Part shown: one piece after another, positions 7,243 to 16,180 of the stretch | Layout: each line of letters begins with the position of its first letter | How positions within the stretch are numbered: position 1 is the first letter of the stretch | From: an uncultured Clostridia bacterium | GTDB taxonomy: Bacteria; Bacillota; Clostridia; TANB77; CAG-465 | Length of the DNA stretch: 64,000 nt | Reading direction: 5' to 3' | NCBI GenBank assembly: GCA_944383015.1 | Contig: CALWOC010000001.1 | Coordinates: 506,369-570,368, forward strand | Notes under the pieces: model-generated | The model's database searches: none | What the model saw: the letters and a program-made list of their open reading frames with translations, nothing else | Told to the model about the DNA's origin: nothing | Made by a program: the position numbers and the translations under genes

Positions 7243-10200
7243 TTATTTTTTTATTTTCATTTTTTTGTTACTAACAGTATATTTTTTTACGATTTCTTTT
7301 CTTTTTAAATTATCTTTTGCAACTGTTATTAATAATTTTATTCTATTTATTTGATTTGTTTGGCTTGCCCCCGGATCATAATCAATTGGCGAAATATTAG
7401 CTTCTGGGAATTTCTTTCTAATAGTCTTAATTACACCTTTGCCAACAACGTGATTTGGAAGACAAGCAAAAGGTTGAACACATACTATATTTGGAATATC
7501 ATTTTCAATAAATTCAATCATCTCTGCTGTTAAAAACCATCCTTCTCCTGTTTGATTTCCAATAGATAAAATATCTTGAACTTTTTCTTCTAAATGCCAA
7601 ATATCACAAGGTGGTAAATATCCTTTTTTAGATTTTTGTAGTGCTAATTTTGCATCCTTTTCAAATTCATCCATAAATTTTATTGCAACTTTACTAATCT
7701 TTGCAATAAATTTATCTTTCTTTAAAAGTTTACTTGTTGTAACTGCATGAGTTCCCATATATTTAACAAATCCCATAAAGTCAGGCATTACAACTTCAGC
7801 ACCTTCACTTTCTAAAACATTAATCACATAATTATTTCCAAAAGGATGATACTTAATTAAAATCTCACCAACAACTCCAACTCTTGGCTTTTTTACATTT
7901 TTATTTATTTGAATGTTTTCAAAATCATCAACCATCTGGTAAATACCAGCTTTAAAGTCTTTGTTTGTTCCATTTTTTATTATATCTTTAGCTTTATCTA
8001 GCCATTTATTATATACCTTTTCTGTCTCACCCTTTTTTACTTCATATGCTCTATTTTTAAGTAGCATTTTTTGAAGTAAATCTCCATATACAATTCCTTT
8101 TAACAATTTAATAGCAAGTGGTAATGTTATTTTAAATCCACTGGCCTTTTCCATTCCTTTAACATTAAATGAAATAATAGGTATATTTGGATAACCAGCA
8201 TCTTTTAATGCCTTTCGTATAAATCCTATATAATTTGTTGCTCTACATCCACCACCTGTTTGTGACATTATTAATGCAGTTTTATTCAAATCATACTCTC
8301 CACTTTCTAAAGCTTCAATCATTTGACCTGTTGTTATTATTGATGGATAACATGCGTCATTATTGACATATTTTAAACCAGTTTCAATTGTATGCTCAGT
8401 ACAATCTCTTAATAACTTAACATTGTATCCCTCTGCTTCCAGTCCAGGTAATAGAAGTTCAAAATGTATTGGTGCCATTTGTGGAACAAGAATTGTATAA
8501 CCATTTTCTTTCATTTCTTTAGTAAATTTTACTTTATCTATTTCATATTCTCCAAGTTTTTCATCATACTTTAACTCATTATCTTTACCTTGATTATTCT
8601 GCATCCTCTTATTCATACTTGCGAGCAAAGATCTAATACGAATTCTTACAGCCCCAAGATTATTTATCTCATCTATTTTAATTAAAGTATACATATTGTT
8701 ATAACTTGTTAAAATTTCCTCAACTTCATCAGTTGTTACAGCATCAACTCCACAACCAAATGAATTAAGTTGTATCATTTCTAAGAAATCATTTCTGCCC
8801 ACATACTCTGCTGCTGCATAAAGTCTTGAATGATAAACCCACTGATCGACAACCCTAATAGGACGTCTTACCTCAGCCTTATCTGAAACACTATCTTCAG
8901 ATAAAACGCAAAGGCCAAGACTTGTGATTAATGTATCTATACCATGATTTATTTCTGGATCAACATGATAAGGTCGTCCAGCAAGAACAATTCCTCTTAA
9001 ATTATTTTCCTTTATATAATCTATTATTTCTTGTCCCTTTTTATGAACATCATCCCTAAATTTTTGATATTCTTTTTCTGCTTCTTTAGCAGCTTTTAAT
9101 ACTTCACTTTTCTTAAAATTATATTCTTTAAATTCAGGTAAATCCATAACTGCTTCTGTAAGTGGTTTTGCTTCAAATGGTAAGAATGGATTTATATATT
9201 TTATATTTTTTAATTCTTCTACATTATTGCGAATAACTTCTGAATATGATGCAACAATAGGACAATTATATTTATTATCTGCCTCATCAAATTCTTTCCT
9301 AGAATATGAAATGCAAGGATAAAATATAGTTTTAATGCCACTATCTATTAAACTCATAATATGTCCATGAGCAAGTTTTGCAGGGTAACAAACCGATTCA
9401 GAAGGCATAGATTCCATTCCTTTTTCATACGTTTTTCTATTACTCTTTTCAGATATTATTACTCTAAATCCAAGATTTGTAAAAAAAGTAAACCAAAATG
9501 GATAATCTTCATACATATTTAATACTCTAGGTATACCTATTGTTCCTCTAGGAGCTTTATCTTCATCTAAAGGCTTATACGAAAACAATCTCTCATTTTT
9601 ATACTTATACATATTAGGTAAATCTTTTGTAGTATCAGTGTTCCCTTCACCCTTTTCACATCTGTTTCCTGAAACAAATCTTTTTCCATTTCCAAATCTA
9701 TTAATTGTAAGTCTACAATTATTCTCACATTTTCCACATCTTGCATGCGTAATTTTTATATCTAAATTATCTATCTGCTCTGGTGTAAGCATTGTTGATT
9801 TATAATAATCATCTTCGTTGGCAATAAACTGCTCTTTTGCAAGAAGAGCAACCCCATAGGCACCCATAAGTCCTGCAATATCTGGTCTTATAACGTTTCT
9901 TCCAGTGACTTTTTCAAAGCTTCTTAACACAGCATCATTATAAAAAGTACCACCTTGAACAACAATATTTTTTCCAAGTTTCCTTACATCACGTATCTTC
10001 ATAACCTTCTGAATTGCATTTTTTACTACAGAATAAGATAATCCACTTGATATATCTCCAACAGACGCCCCTTCTTTTTGAGCTTGTTTAATTCTTGAAT
10101 TCATAAATACAGTACATCTTGAACCCAGATCTACTGGAGCTTTTGAATGTATAGCTTCTTCTACAAATTCTTCAATACTAACTCCTAAGCTTTTAGCAAA

Positions 10201-11565
10201 AGTTTCTATAAAAGAACCACAACCAGAAGAACATGCCTCGTTTAGCATTATATTATCTATTGCCTCATTTTTAAGTCTAATATACTTCATGTCTTGACCG
10301 CCAATATCTATTATACTATTTACCTTAGGCATAAACTCTTTTGCTGCTGTATAATGCGCTATTGTCTCTATTTCACTCAAATCAATATTTAACGCTGCTT
10401 GAATAAGTTTTTCTCCATAACCTGTAACACCAGCAAACCTTAATGTAGCACCTTCTGGTATGTTTTTATATAATTCCTTTATCATAGAAATAACACTTGA
10501 TAAAGGATTACCATTATTACTTCCATATAAAGAATATAATAATGCTCCATTCATATCTATTGCGACTAATTTTGTAGTTGTAGAACCGGCATCAATTCCA
10601 ATAAATATATCACCCTTGTAATTTTTTAAATCTCCTCTTTTTACTTTATCCTTATCATGTCGTTCTTTAAATTCTTTATAGTCGTCTTCACTTTCAAATA
10701 GAGGTGGTAATGGTTTTGTCTCAACATATTTAGCATCCTTAAAATTTTCTAATTTTTTTACTAAATCTCTATAACTAATTTCATTTGTATCTAAAGATGC
10801 AAGAGCTGCTCCTTTTGCAACAAGTAAATGGGCATCTTCTGGTACTATAATTTCTTCATCTTTTAATTTTAAAGTCTCAATAAATCTATTTCTTAATTCT
10901 GGCAAATAATTTAAAGGTCCACCAAGAAAAGCGACTTTTCCCTTTATTGGTCTACCACACGCAAGTCCGCTAATTGTCTGATTAACAACAGCTTGAAATA
11001 TAGATGTAGCAATATCTTCTTTTCTTGCACCTTCATTTATTAATGGTTGAACATCAGTTTTGGCAAACACACCACATCTTGAAGCTATAGGATATATAAC
11101 CTCATGCCCCTTAGATAGTTCATTAAGTCCAGCTGTATCTGTATTAAGCAGTGATGCCATTTGATCAAGAAATGCACCTGTGCCTCCCGCGCAAGTCCCA
11201 TTCATTCTTTGTTCTATAAATTTATCAAAATAAATTATTTTTGCATCTTCTCCACCTAATTCTATAACAACATCAGTCTGTGGTATGTATTTTTCAACAG
11301 CTCTTTTACAAGATATTACTTCTTGTATAAATTGAATGCCTAATATTTTCGAAATTTCCAACGCACCAGAGCCAGTAAGAGCAATGGTATATAAAGTATT
11401 AGGAAAATCTTTTATTAATTTTTTTAATACATCATATATAGTATTTTTAGTATCTGAATGGTGTCTTGTATAATTTGTGTATACTTCTTCTAATTTATCA
11501 TTCATTACAACGATTTTTACAGTAGTTGAACCAACATCTAGTCCAACATGCAATATCTTTTTCAT
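7243..11565 (-). CDS. 2-hydroxyacyl-CoA dehydratase activase-type fusion protein (BadF/BadG/BcrA/BcrD twice, DUF2229)
   Basis: This 1440-residue cytosolic protein begins with two ASKHA ATPase domains of the BadF/BadG/BcrA/BcrD family. The phosphate motifs are GLDVGSTTVKIVV (residues 8-20) and GIDAGSTTTKLV in the second copy. The cysteines expected to hold the bridging iron-sulfur cluster are seen in NGTCAGGTGAF and NEACSSGCGSF. A cysteine-rich linker (CGKCENNCRL) and a long DUF2229/activase C-terminal region follow. Such proteins use ATP to drive an electron into 2-hydroxyacyl-CoA dehydratases; no dehydratase subunits lie nearby, and single long proteins like this are common in Clostridia. 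The ATG at 11565 follows GAGGTGG; 29 extra N-terminal codons lack family likeness. Confidence 0.88.
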   Translation of the reverse strand: MKKILHVGLDVGSTTVKIVVMNDKLEEVYTNYTRHHSDTKNTIYDVLKKLIKDFPNTLYTIALTGSGALEISKILGIQFIQEVISCKRAVEKYIPQTDVVIELGGEDAKIIYFDKFIEQRMNGTCAGGTGAFLDQMASLLNTDTAGLNELSKGHEVIYPIASRCGVFAKTDVQPLINEGARKEDIATSIFQAVVNQTISGLACGRPIKGKVAFLGGPLNYLPELRNRFIETLKLKDEEIIVPEDAHLLVAKGAALASLDTNEISYRDLVKKLENFKDAKYVETKPLPPLFESEDDYKEFKERHDKDKVKRGDLKNYKGDIFIGIDAGSTTTKLVAIDMNGALLYSLYGSNNGNPLSSVISMIKELYKNIPEGATLRFAGVTGYGEKLIQAALNIDLSEIETIAHYTAAKEFMPKVNSIIDIGGQDMKYIRLKNEAIDNIMLNEACSSGCGSFIETFAKSLGVSIEEFVEEAIHSKAPVDLGSRCTVFMNSRIKQAQKEGASVGDISSGLSYSVVKNAIQKVMKIRDVRKLGKNIVVQGGTFYNDAVLRSFEKVTGRNVIRPDIAGLMGAYGVALLAKEQFIANEDDYYKSTMLTPEQIDNLDIKITHARCGKCENNCRLTINRFGNGKRFVSGNRCEKGEGNTDTTKDLPNMYKYKNERLFSYKPLDEDKAPRGTIGIPRVLNMYEDYPFWFTFFTNLGFRVIISEKSNRKTYEKGMESMPSESVCYPAKLAHGHIMSLIDSGIKTIFYPCISYSRKEFDEADNKYNCPIVASYSEVIRNNVEELKNIKYINPFLPFEAKPLTEAVMDLPEFKEYNFKKSEVLKAAKEAEKEYQKFRDDVHKKGQEIIDYIKENNLRGIVLAGRPYHVDPEINHGIDTLITSLGLCVLSEDSVSDKAEVRRPIRVVDQWVYHSRLYAAAEYVGRNDFLEMIQLNSFGCGVDAVTTDEVEEILTSYNNMYTLIKIDEINNLGAVRIRIRSLLASMNKRMQNNQGKDNELKYDEKLGEYEIDKVKFTKEMKENGYTILVPQMAPIHFELLLPGLEAEGYNVKLLRDCTEHTIETGLKYVNNDACYPSIITTGQMIEALESGEYDLNKTALIMSQTGGGCRATNYIGFIRKALKDAGYPNIPIISFNVKGMEKASGFKITLPLAIKLLKGIVYGDLLQKMLLKNRAYEVKKGETEKVYNKWLDKAKDIIKNGTNKDFKAGIYQMVDDFENIQINKNVKKPRVGVVGEILIKYHPFGNNYVINVLESEGAEVVMPDFMGFVKYMGTHAVTTSKLLKKDKFIAKISKVAIKFMDEFEKDAKLALQKSKKGYLPPCDIWHLEEKVQDILSIGNQTGEGWFLTAEMIEFIENDIPNIVCVQPFACLPNHVVGKGVIKTIRKKFPEANISPIDYDPGASQTNQINRIKLLITVAKDNLKRKEIVKKYTVSNKKMKIKK

Positions 11566-11606
11566 ATTATGTTCCACCTCATTTTTATCTATTTTTCGAC
11601 ATATAT

Positions 11607-11634
11607 ATGATATCACAAAGTAGGAAAAAGTCAA
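11607..11634 (-). promoter_or_regulatory. probable promoter of the activase gene
   Basis: TTGACT (11634-11629) and TATCAT (11612-11607) are 16 bases apart. A perfect Spo0A heptamer (TGTCGAA, 11601-11595) lies where transcription should begin, but a single heptamer is expected by chance a few times in this window. Confidence 0.45.
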
Positions 11635-11665
11635 TAAACATAACTTTGGCAATTGTCATAAAACG

Positions 11666-11694
11666 TTGTATTATCACATATTTTATGTTATAAT
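11666..11694 (+). promoter_or_regulatory. probable promoter of the HD-domain gene
   Basis: TTGTAT (11666-11671) and TATAAT (11689-11694) are 17 bases apart and lie about 50 bases before the ATG at 11747. Confidence 0.5.
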
Positions 11695-11746
11695 CTTTTT
11701 GCTATAATATAGTAATTTTTTAAATAATTTTAAAAGAGGTGATATT

Positions 11747-12418
11747 ATGAATAAAAATGAAAATATTCTTAAATTTTATTTGATGGCAACATCATTAAAA
11801 AATAAGATACGTCAAGGATCAATATATTGGAATGTTACGGCACCAAGAAGAGAAAGTATAGCAGAACATGTATATGATACTTGTATGCTTGCAATAGCTA
11901 TTCACTCAGAATATCAAGTAAATATTAATATTAAAAAAGTAGTAATGATGCTTATAATACATGAACTAGAAGAGATAATAATTGGAGACATTACTCCTTT
12001 TGATAAAGTTACTCCTAAACAAAAAGAAGAAATGGGAAGGAAAGCTGTTGAAGAAATTTTATCATGCTTAATATTAAAAGACGAATATATTTCTCTTACT
12101 GATGAATTTAATAGCCAAAAAACAAAAGAATCAAAGTTTGCATATCTATGTGATAAACTTGACTTCGATTTACAAATGAAACTATATACTGATCAAGGAT
12201 ATATAAAACTAGATGAAAACAACTCATCACCAGTGTTTAAAAATTCGACCATTCAGGAAATGATTAAAAACGGCGTTAAGAGTCCAAACGAAATTTTTTA
12301 TCAATATGATAAAAATAAATATGCCGATTATCCAAATTTTAATCAGCTATTAGATTATGCATACAGTATAAATCTAGCAAATCTATTACAAGAATATTTA
12401 TATAAGGAGTTTGATTAA
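11747..12418 (+). CDS. HD-domain hydrolase of the YfbR/HDDC2 type with an HE motif
   Basis: This 223-residue protein resembles the HDDC2/YfbR 5'-deoxynucleotidase group of metal-dependent phosphohydrolases. The first metal histidine is in AEHVYDTC (H41), followed by IIHELEEIIIGDITPFD (residues 70-86), where the family has HD-x-x-E and GDI(T/A)P. The aspartate of the HD pair is replaced by glutamate (H72-E73), and the later aspartates are kept. The ribosome site GAGGTGATATT is strong. Activity on nucleotides is inferred from the family and may be changed by the substitution. Confidence 0.7.
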   Translation: MNKNENILKFYLMATSLKNKIRQGSIYWNVTAPRRESIAEHVYDTCMLAIAIHSEYQVNINIKKVVMMLIIHELEEIIIGDITPFDKVTPKQKEEMGRKAVEEILSCLILKDEYISLTDEFNSQKTKESKFAYLCDKLDFDLQMKLYTDQGYIKLDENNSSPVFKNSTIQEMIKNGVKSPNEIFYQYDKNKYADYPNFNQLLDYAYSINLANLLQEYLYKEFD

Positions 12419-12436
12419 TTCAAGCTCTTTATTATA

Positions 12437-12465
12437 TTGCTAAAATATAACTTTAATGATATAAT
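12437..12465 (+). promoter_or_regulatory. probable promoter of the ClpP-like gene
   Basis: TTGCTA (12437-12442) and TATAAT (12460-12465) are 17 bases apart, in the gap between the HD-domain gene and the protease gene. Confidence 0.5.
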
Positions 12466-12522
12466 TCACATAGCATCAATGATAAAGCTTCCAATATTAA
12501 TATGTTTAGGAGGGATGTACAA

Positions 12523-13110
12523 ATGATAAAAATTAAAATTTGGGGAGATATCACTAGTAAAACATCAAATATTGTTGAAAGTGCAGTTTCATCTTTAATA
12601 GATGAACAAGAACCCATTATAGTTATATTAAATTCTAATGGCGGAACATTAAATGATGCAGTAGTAATATGTAATTTATTAAAAAATCTACCAAATCCTT
12701 TAATAACTGTAGCAATGGGAAATTGTATAAGCGCTGCAACTTTAATTTTTAATTGTGGTAAAAAACGGTATATAACTAAAGATACAGAATATATGCTTCA
12801 TCAGCCATTTTTACTAGTGTCTGATACAATAAATCTTTATAAAATAAAAAAATATCAAAAAGATTTATCTAAGTCTTTATCAATTTTTAAAAAATATTAT
12901 CACAATGTAAATATTCCAAAGGAAAAATTAGACTTAGCTTTTAAATATGGAGAAGATTTAATTCTAAATTATACTGAATGTATAAAATATAACATTGCAA
13001 CTAATATATTTAAAAATTGGAGTGATTTATTCAAAAATGAACATATTAGCATTAACGATGAAAAAATACTACTATTTGAAATTTCAGATATATTAATCAA
13101 AGAAGAATAA
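12523..13110 (+). CDS. ClpP-like serine protease
   Basis: The protein has 195 residues and the ClpP fold signature. LNSNGG opens the substrate groove, GNCISAAT carries the probable nucleophile S70, and YMLHQPF carries the catalytic histidine H93. The third residue is probably the aspartate in YGEDLILNYTECIKY, where ClpP has RDxFMSAEEA. It diverges from housekeeping ClpP and resembles phage-type or ClpP-related proteases. The ATG at 12523 follows AGGAGGG; the ATG at 12502 lies upstream of that site. No prophage genes are nearby and no ClpX-type ATPase is adjacent. Confidence 0.75.
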   Translation: MIKIKIWGDITSKTSNIVESAVSSLIDEQEPIIVILNSNGGTLNDAVVICNLLKNLPNPLITVAMGNCISAATLIFNCGKKRYITKDTEYMLHQPFLLVSDTINLYKIKKYQKDLSKSLSIFKKYYHNVNIPKEKLDLAFKYGEDLILNYTECIKYNIATNIFKNWSDLFKNEHISINDEKILLFEISDILIKEE

Positions 13111-13127
13111 TAATTCTTCTTTTTTTA
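13101..13127. terminator. terminator between convergent protease and amidase genes
   Basis: AGAAGAAT (13101-13108) pairs with ATTCTTCT (13113-13120) and is followed by T on the plus strand. The stem includes the end of the protease gene. Confidence 0.7.
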
Positions 13128-13832
13128 TTTAAAAAAATCTTGTATACCAATAAATATTCCCCATGCTAATTTATCCTGATACTCATCTTCTTGCAACTTT
13201 TTTGCCTCATCCTCATTAGATAAAAATCCACATTCAACTGTAACTGTTGTATTTTCAACATTATCCATAATATATATTCCCTTTAATGGTAATGGAACTC
13301 TATTATTAGGAGTAGAAATTGAATTATTAAGTCCTTCTTGTATACATGTGGCAAGTTTTAAGCTTTCTTCATTATCACTTTGATAAAATGTTTGCCAACC
13401 ACTATAAATACTTTCAGGATATTTATTTAGATGTATTGAAATAAATACATCTACATCTTCCTGATTTCCAATTGCAACTCTATTTTTTATATCACTCACT
13501 TTCATCTGTTTTATTGTATTTGAATCTGCTGAATAAATTCCATTTTCATCACTTCTTGTTAAATATACAATTCCACCACTTTGCTCTATTAAAGCTTGTA
13601 GTTTAAGAGCTATTTTTAAATTTATTGCTTCTTCTGTCGTTCCATATAACCCTACTGCACCTTCATCCGGTTTACCATGTCCTGCATCTATAACAATAAC
13701 ATGTGATGTTACTGCGGTTGAATTTGTCATAATACTTTCATTTTCATCTTTCAATTTTAAAATTCCTGCAACTATAAATGAATACACTAAAAAAATACAA
13801 AACACAAAAAAACATATAATTCTTTTTTTCAA
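13125..13832 (-). CDS. cwlD: N-acetylmuramoyl-L-alanine amidase, CwlD type
   Basis: This 235-residue zinc amidase (Amidase_3) has one N-terminal membrane anchor/signal (residues 6-24). The motifs are VIDAGHG (first zinc histidine), TEEAINL (zinc glutamate), ISIHLN (zinc histidine) and TVECGFLSN (catalytic glutamate). The single short catalytic domain, with no cell-wall-binding repeats, fits CwlD, which acts on spore cortex peptidoglycan to form muramic-delta-lactam. A TTG start at 13832 is chosen because AGGTGG lies 5 bases upstream; a GTG at 13841 is part of that site. It supports sporulation in this organism. Confidence 0.82.
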   Translation of the reverse strand: MKKRIICFFVFCIFLVYSFIVAGILKLKDENESIMTNSTAVTSHVIVIDAGHGKPDEGAVGLYGTTEEAINLKIALKLQALIEQSGGIVYLTRSDENGIYSADSNTIKQMKVSDIKNRVAIGNQEDVDVFISIHLNKYPESIYSGWQTFYQSDNEESLKLATCIQEGLNNSISTPNNRVPLPLKGIYIMDNVENTTVTVECGFLSNEDEAKKLQEDEYQDKLAWGIFIGIQDFFK

Positions 13833-13951
13833 TTTTTCCACCTATTACATATTTATGATAACAAGCAGAAAAAATTCAATTGTTAAATAAATATTATAAT
13901 TCTATAAGCCTATAAAAAACCAGATTATATTTTTATAATCTAGTTTTTTTC

Positions 13952-14182
13952 TTACATTTTTGAATTAAAAACACTTATAAAACTTTCTACTTCGTCTGTT
14001 AATCTTAGTTGTATAATAAAAAACAAAACAGTCAAAATAGTTAACACAATTATCCCTATCACTATAAATTTAAAAAATACAACTCTTTTTTTAAATTCTG
14101 AATAATTAACACTAAACATACCTTGTGGTACTTCTATTTTTTTATACTTTTCTTCAAGAATTTTTTCTATATCTTCTGACAT
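13952..14182 (-). CDS. short membrane protein paired with the ECF sigma factor (possible anti-sigma factor)
   Basis: This protein of 76 residues has a cytosolic, helical N-terminal part (about 1-35) and a single membrane segment (about 38-60) with a short outer tail. The ATG at 14182 comes directly after the sigma-factor stop codon, with GAGGAT as ribosome site inside the sigma gene, so translation is coupled. Size, topology and position suit a minimal anti-sigma factor that holds the sigma factor at the membrane. No zinc-binding anti-sigma motif is seen, so the role is inferred from context. Confidence 0.6.
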   Translation of the reverse strand: MSEDIEKILEEKYKKIEVPQGMFSVNYSEFKKRVVFFKFIVIGIIVLTILTVLFFIIQLRLTDEVESFISVFNSKM

Positions 14183-14183
14183 A

Positions 14184-14705
14184 TTATTTATCCTCATATC
14201 TGTTTCTTATTTTTTCTTTGATTCTACATATCCTCATTCTTAAAGTGCCTTCTCTAATATTTAATATCTGACTCATTTCAGTAATACTAAAATCTTGTGA
14301 ATATCTCATAGTAATAATTGTTTTTTCTTCTTCATTTAAAAAGTCAATCATTTCAAAAAAATTTTGTTCGCCTTCTAACTTAAGATATTCATTTTCTTTG
14401 TCTGGTAAAGTATTTACAATAGAATCTTCAAAACTCAAAACAGACTCTTTCTTTTGTCTTATTATATCGTTACAATTATTAATTAATATTCTGATTATCC
14501 AAGGCTTAAAACAAGTTACTCTCTTTAAATACCATAAACTCTTATATATATCAAATAATGTCTCTTGTATTGCATCTTCAACATCTGCTTCATTTTTTAG
14601 TCTAACTACTGCTATGGAATACATTTCAGTTTTATATTCGCGAACAATGTTCTCGAATGCCTCAATGTCTCCATTTTTAGCCAAATTTATAATATTCTCT
14701 TCCAT
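14184..14705 (-). CDS. ECF-type RNA polymerase sigma factor
   Basis: The protein has 173 residues, normal for group IV sigma factors. Region 2 is seen in DVEDAIQETLFDIYKSLW (about residues 41-58) and in the FKPWIIRILINNC block. Region 4 is the C-terminal helix-turn-helix (ITEMSQILNIREGTLRMRI). A short membrane protein follows it, as expected for an ECF/anti-sigma pair. A candidate ECF promoter (TGTGAC, 17 bases, CGTCTA) lies upstream of the secreted-protein gene at 14785-15522, which may be its target. Confidence 0.88.
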   Translation of the reverse strand: MEENIINLAKNGDIEAFENIVREYKTEMYSIAVVRLKNEADVEDAIQETLFDIYKSLWYLKRVTCFKPWIIRILINNCNDIIRQKKESVLSFEDSIVNTLPDKENEYLKLEGEQNFFEMIDFLNEEEKTIITMRYSQDFSITEMSQILNIREGTLRMRICRIKEKIRNRYEDK

Positions 14706-14734
14706 AATCTTCCTCTTTTACCTTATTATATCAT

Positions 14735-14766
14735 AAAAAAGGGACTTAGTACATCCACTAAATCCC
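14735..14766 (-). terminator. terminator after the lipoprotein-like gene
   Basis: GGGACTTAGT (14741-14750) pairs with ACTAAATCCC (14757-14766); six T follow on the minus strand. It separates the gene at 14785 from the sigma-factor gene. Confidence 0.8.
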
Positions 14767-14784
14767 ACACAACAAAAACTTATT

Positions 14785-15522
14785 CTACTCTTCGCTATTA
14801 TTAATATATGTATTAATATAATTTTGCAATGATTCAAATTCACCTGTTTTATTATTCATAACTTGTAATGTATCAATACTATAGTTTTGCACACCTAATC
14901 TATTTGCATAATTTACATTAAGCTTTCTTAGTCCCATATCAAGTCCAATTATCTCATATTTATCATTATTTTCCTTTAAATAAATTAAGTATGTATAACC
15001 TTCTTCTATTTCGATGTCATCTGAGATTACAATATTAATATATGTATTATCTAAATCAATATCTACTCCTGCTTGTTGTCGTAAATATGCACGTTTTAAG
15101 TTTGCATTAACTGGTTGAGTATCTTCCCATTCAGCCATGTTCATTACTCCACCATTTTTAATATACTCTACTACTTGTCCTTGTTGTAAATCTCCCTGTA
15201 AAGTTTGATTTATTAATAATTTTCCTGTTGTAGCACCAAATAGTCCAGTTTCCGGATCACTATCATCTAATGATATTACAGATGCTATTACAATATCATC
15301 TGCATCCTCTCCTAGTCCTTCTGGTGTGTAAGCTTCTTCAAGGCACAAGTCTACGCTACAGTCTTGCATATTGTCAATCATATCTTGAGTGATATATGAA
15401 GTAACTTCATACTCTCTCGTTAGATCTATTTTTGTTTTACCAAAATTAGATACTCCGTAAACGACAAAAGCTCCCAGACCTAATGCGATAAACAAAAATA
15501 TAAGCATAGTTTTTCTTTTCAT
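14785..15522 (-). CDS. membrane-anchored or secreted protein of unknown function
   Basis: This 245-residue protein has one N-terminal hydrophobic segment (residues 6-24 after MKRK), then an acidic outer domain rich in beta strands. I recognise no family. The ATG at 15522 follows GGGGGA; the longer frame adds 22 residues that include the leader. Codon use and composition look less AT-rich than those of its neighbours. It lies just upstream of the ECF sigma gene on the same strand, but a terminator separates them. An ECF-like promoter precedes it, so it may belong to the envelope-stress regulon. Confidence 0.6.
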   Translation of the reverse strand: MKRKTMLIFLFIALGLGAFVVYGVSNFGKTKIDLTREYEVTSYITQDMIDNMQDCSVDLCLEEAYTPEGLGEDADDIVIASVISLDDSDPETGLFGATTGKLLINQTLQGDLQQGQVVEYIKNGGVMNMAEWEDTQPVNANLKRAYLRQQAGVDIDLDNTYINIVISDDIEIEEGYTYLIYLKENNDKYEIIGLDMGLRKLNVNYANRLGVQNYSIDTLQVMNNKTGEFESLQNYINTYINNSEE

Positions 15523-15596
15523 AACAGAATTCCCCCTATATAGTTGTACAACATTTAAGCTACATAATTTAGTTCGTTGAATTTGCATCTATTATA

Positions 15597-15625
15597 TAGA
15601 CGGAAATTTTGCTCATTTTGTCACA
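15597..15625 (-). promoter_or_regulatory. candidate ECF-sigma promoter
   Basis: TGTGAC (15625-15620), 17 bases, then CGTCTA (15602-15597) resembles the TGAAAC/CGTCTA pattern of Firmicute ECF sigma factors. A TATAAT overlaps just downstream, so a sigma-A promoter is not excluded. Confidence 0.45.
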
Positions 15626-15633
15626 TAAAATTG

Positions 15634-15665
15634 AAAAAAACTTAAAAATTATTAAAATTTTTAAG
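15634..15665 (-). terminator. terminator after the NUDIX gene
   Basis: CTTAAAAATT (15641-15650) pairs with AATTTTTAAG (15656-15665), followed by a T run on the minus strand. Confidence 0.65.
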
Positions 15666-15683
15666 TTTTTCTTTAAATTTATA

Positions 15684-16166
15684 CTATTTTTTATCATAAA
15701 TAATAAAATGCTTAAGTTCTTTTTTAGTATTTTTTAAAATATCTTTTTTTAAAAAATCTGGTTTAAAATTATCTAAGCTATCTATATTAAACCATTTAAA
15801 ATCCAATTTAACCTTTTCATTTTTATCATCTTCTATTACTATATAATCTTTTGGAATAATTCTATCTTTTGTTTTAAGTAAATAATAAAATCCAAGCTCG
15901 TGAAAATGTCCTAAACTGCCATCAAAAAAATTCTCTGTTACATATAATAATTTTTCTACATTAATATCTATTCCAGTCTCTTCATAAAACTCTCTTTTAA
16001 TTGCCTCTTCTGTATTTTCCATTATCTCAACATGTCCACCTGGCAAACAATAAAATCCATTATTGTTAATCTGAACAGTTAAAATCTTATTATCTACTAT
16101 TAAAATTCCAGATACTCTATACTTAAATTTACTATTACCAAATGAAAATTTAATATCTTCTTTCAA
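15684..16166 (-). CDS. NUDIX hydrolase
   Basis: The protein has 160 residues and a complete Nudix box at residues 44-66: glycine 44, then glutamates and REFYEETG at 58-65, in the G-x5-E-x7-RE-x2-EE-x-G arrangement. Such enzymes cleave nucleoside diphosphates linked to another group. The start is TTG at 16166 with GGAG 8 bases before it. It is the third gene of an operon after a nucleotidyltransferase-fold gene and a MoaA-like radical SAM gene, and lies 14 bases after the latter. A pathway role with them is likely, but the substrate is unknown. Confidence 0.85.
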   Translation of the reverse strand: MKEDIKFSFGNSKFKYRVSGILIVDNKILTVQINNNGFYCLPGGHVEIMENTEEAIKREFYEETGIDINVEKLLYVTENFFDGSLGHFHELGFYYLLKTKDRIIPKDYIVIEDDKNEKVKLDFKWFNIDSLDNFKPDFLKKDILKNTKKELKHFIIYDKK

Positions 16167-16180
16167 AATTAAATCTCCTT

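Noticed and set aside
11595..11601. Perfect Spo0A heptamer (TGTCGAA) at the activase promoter
   Set aside because: One heptamer is expected a few times by chance in 64 kb of such DNA, and it lacks the palindromic partner seen at 22665 and 23834. It is noted with the promoter only.
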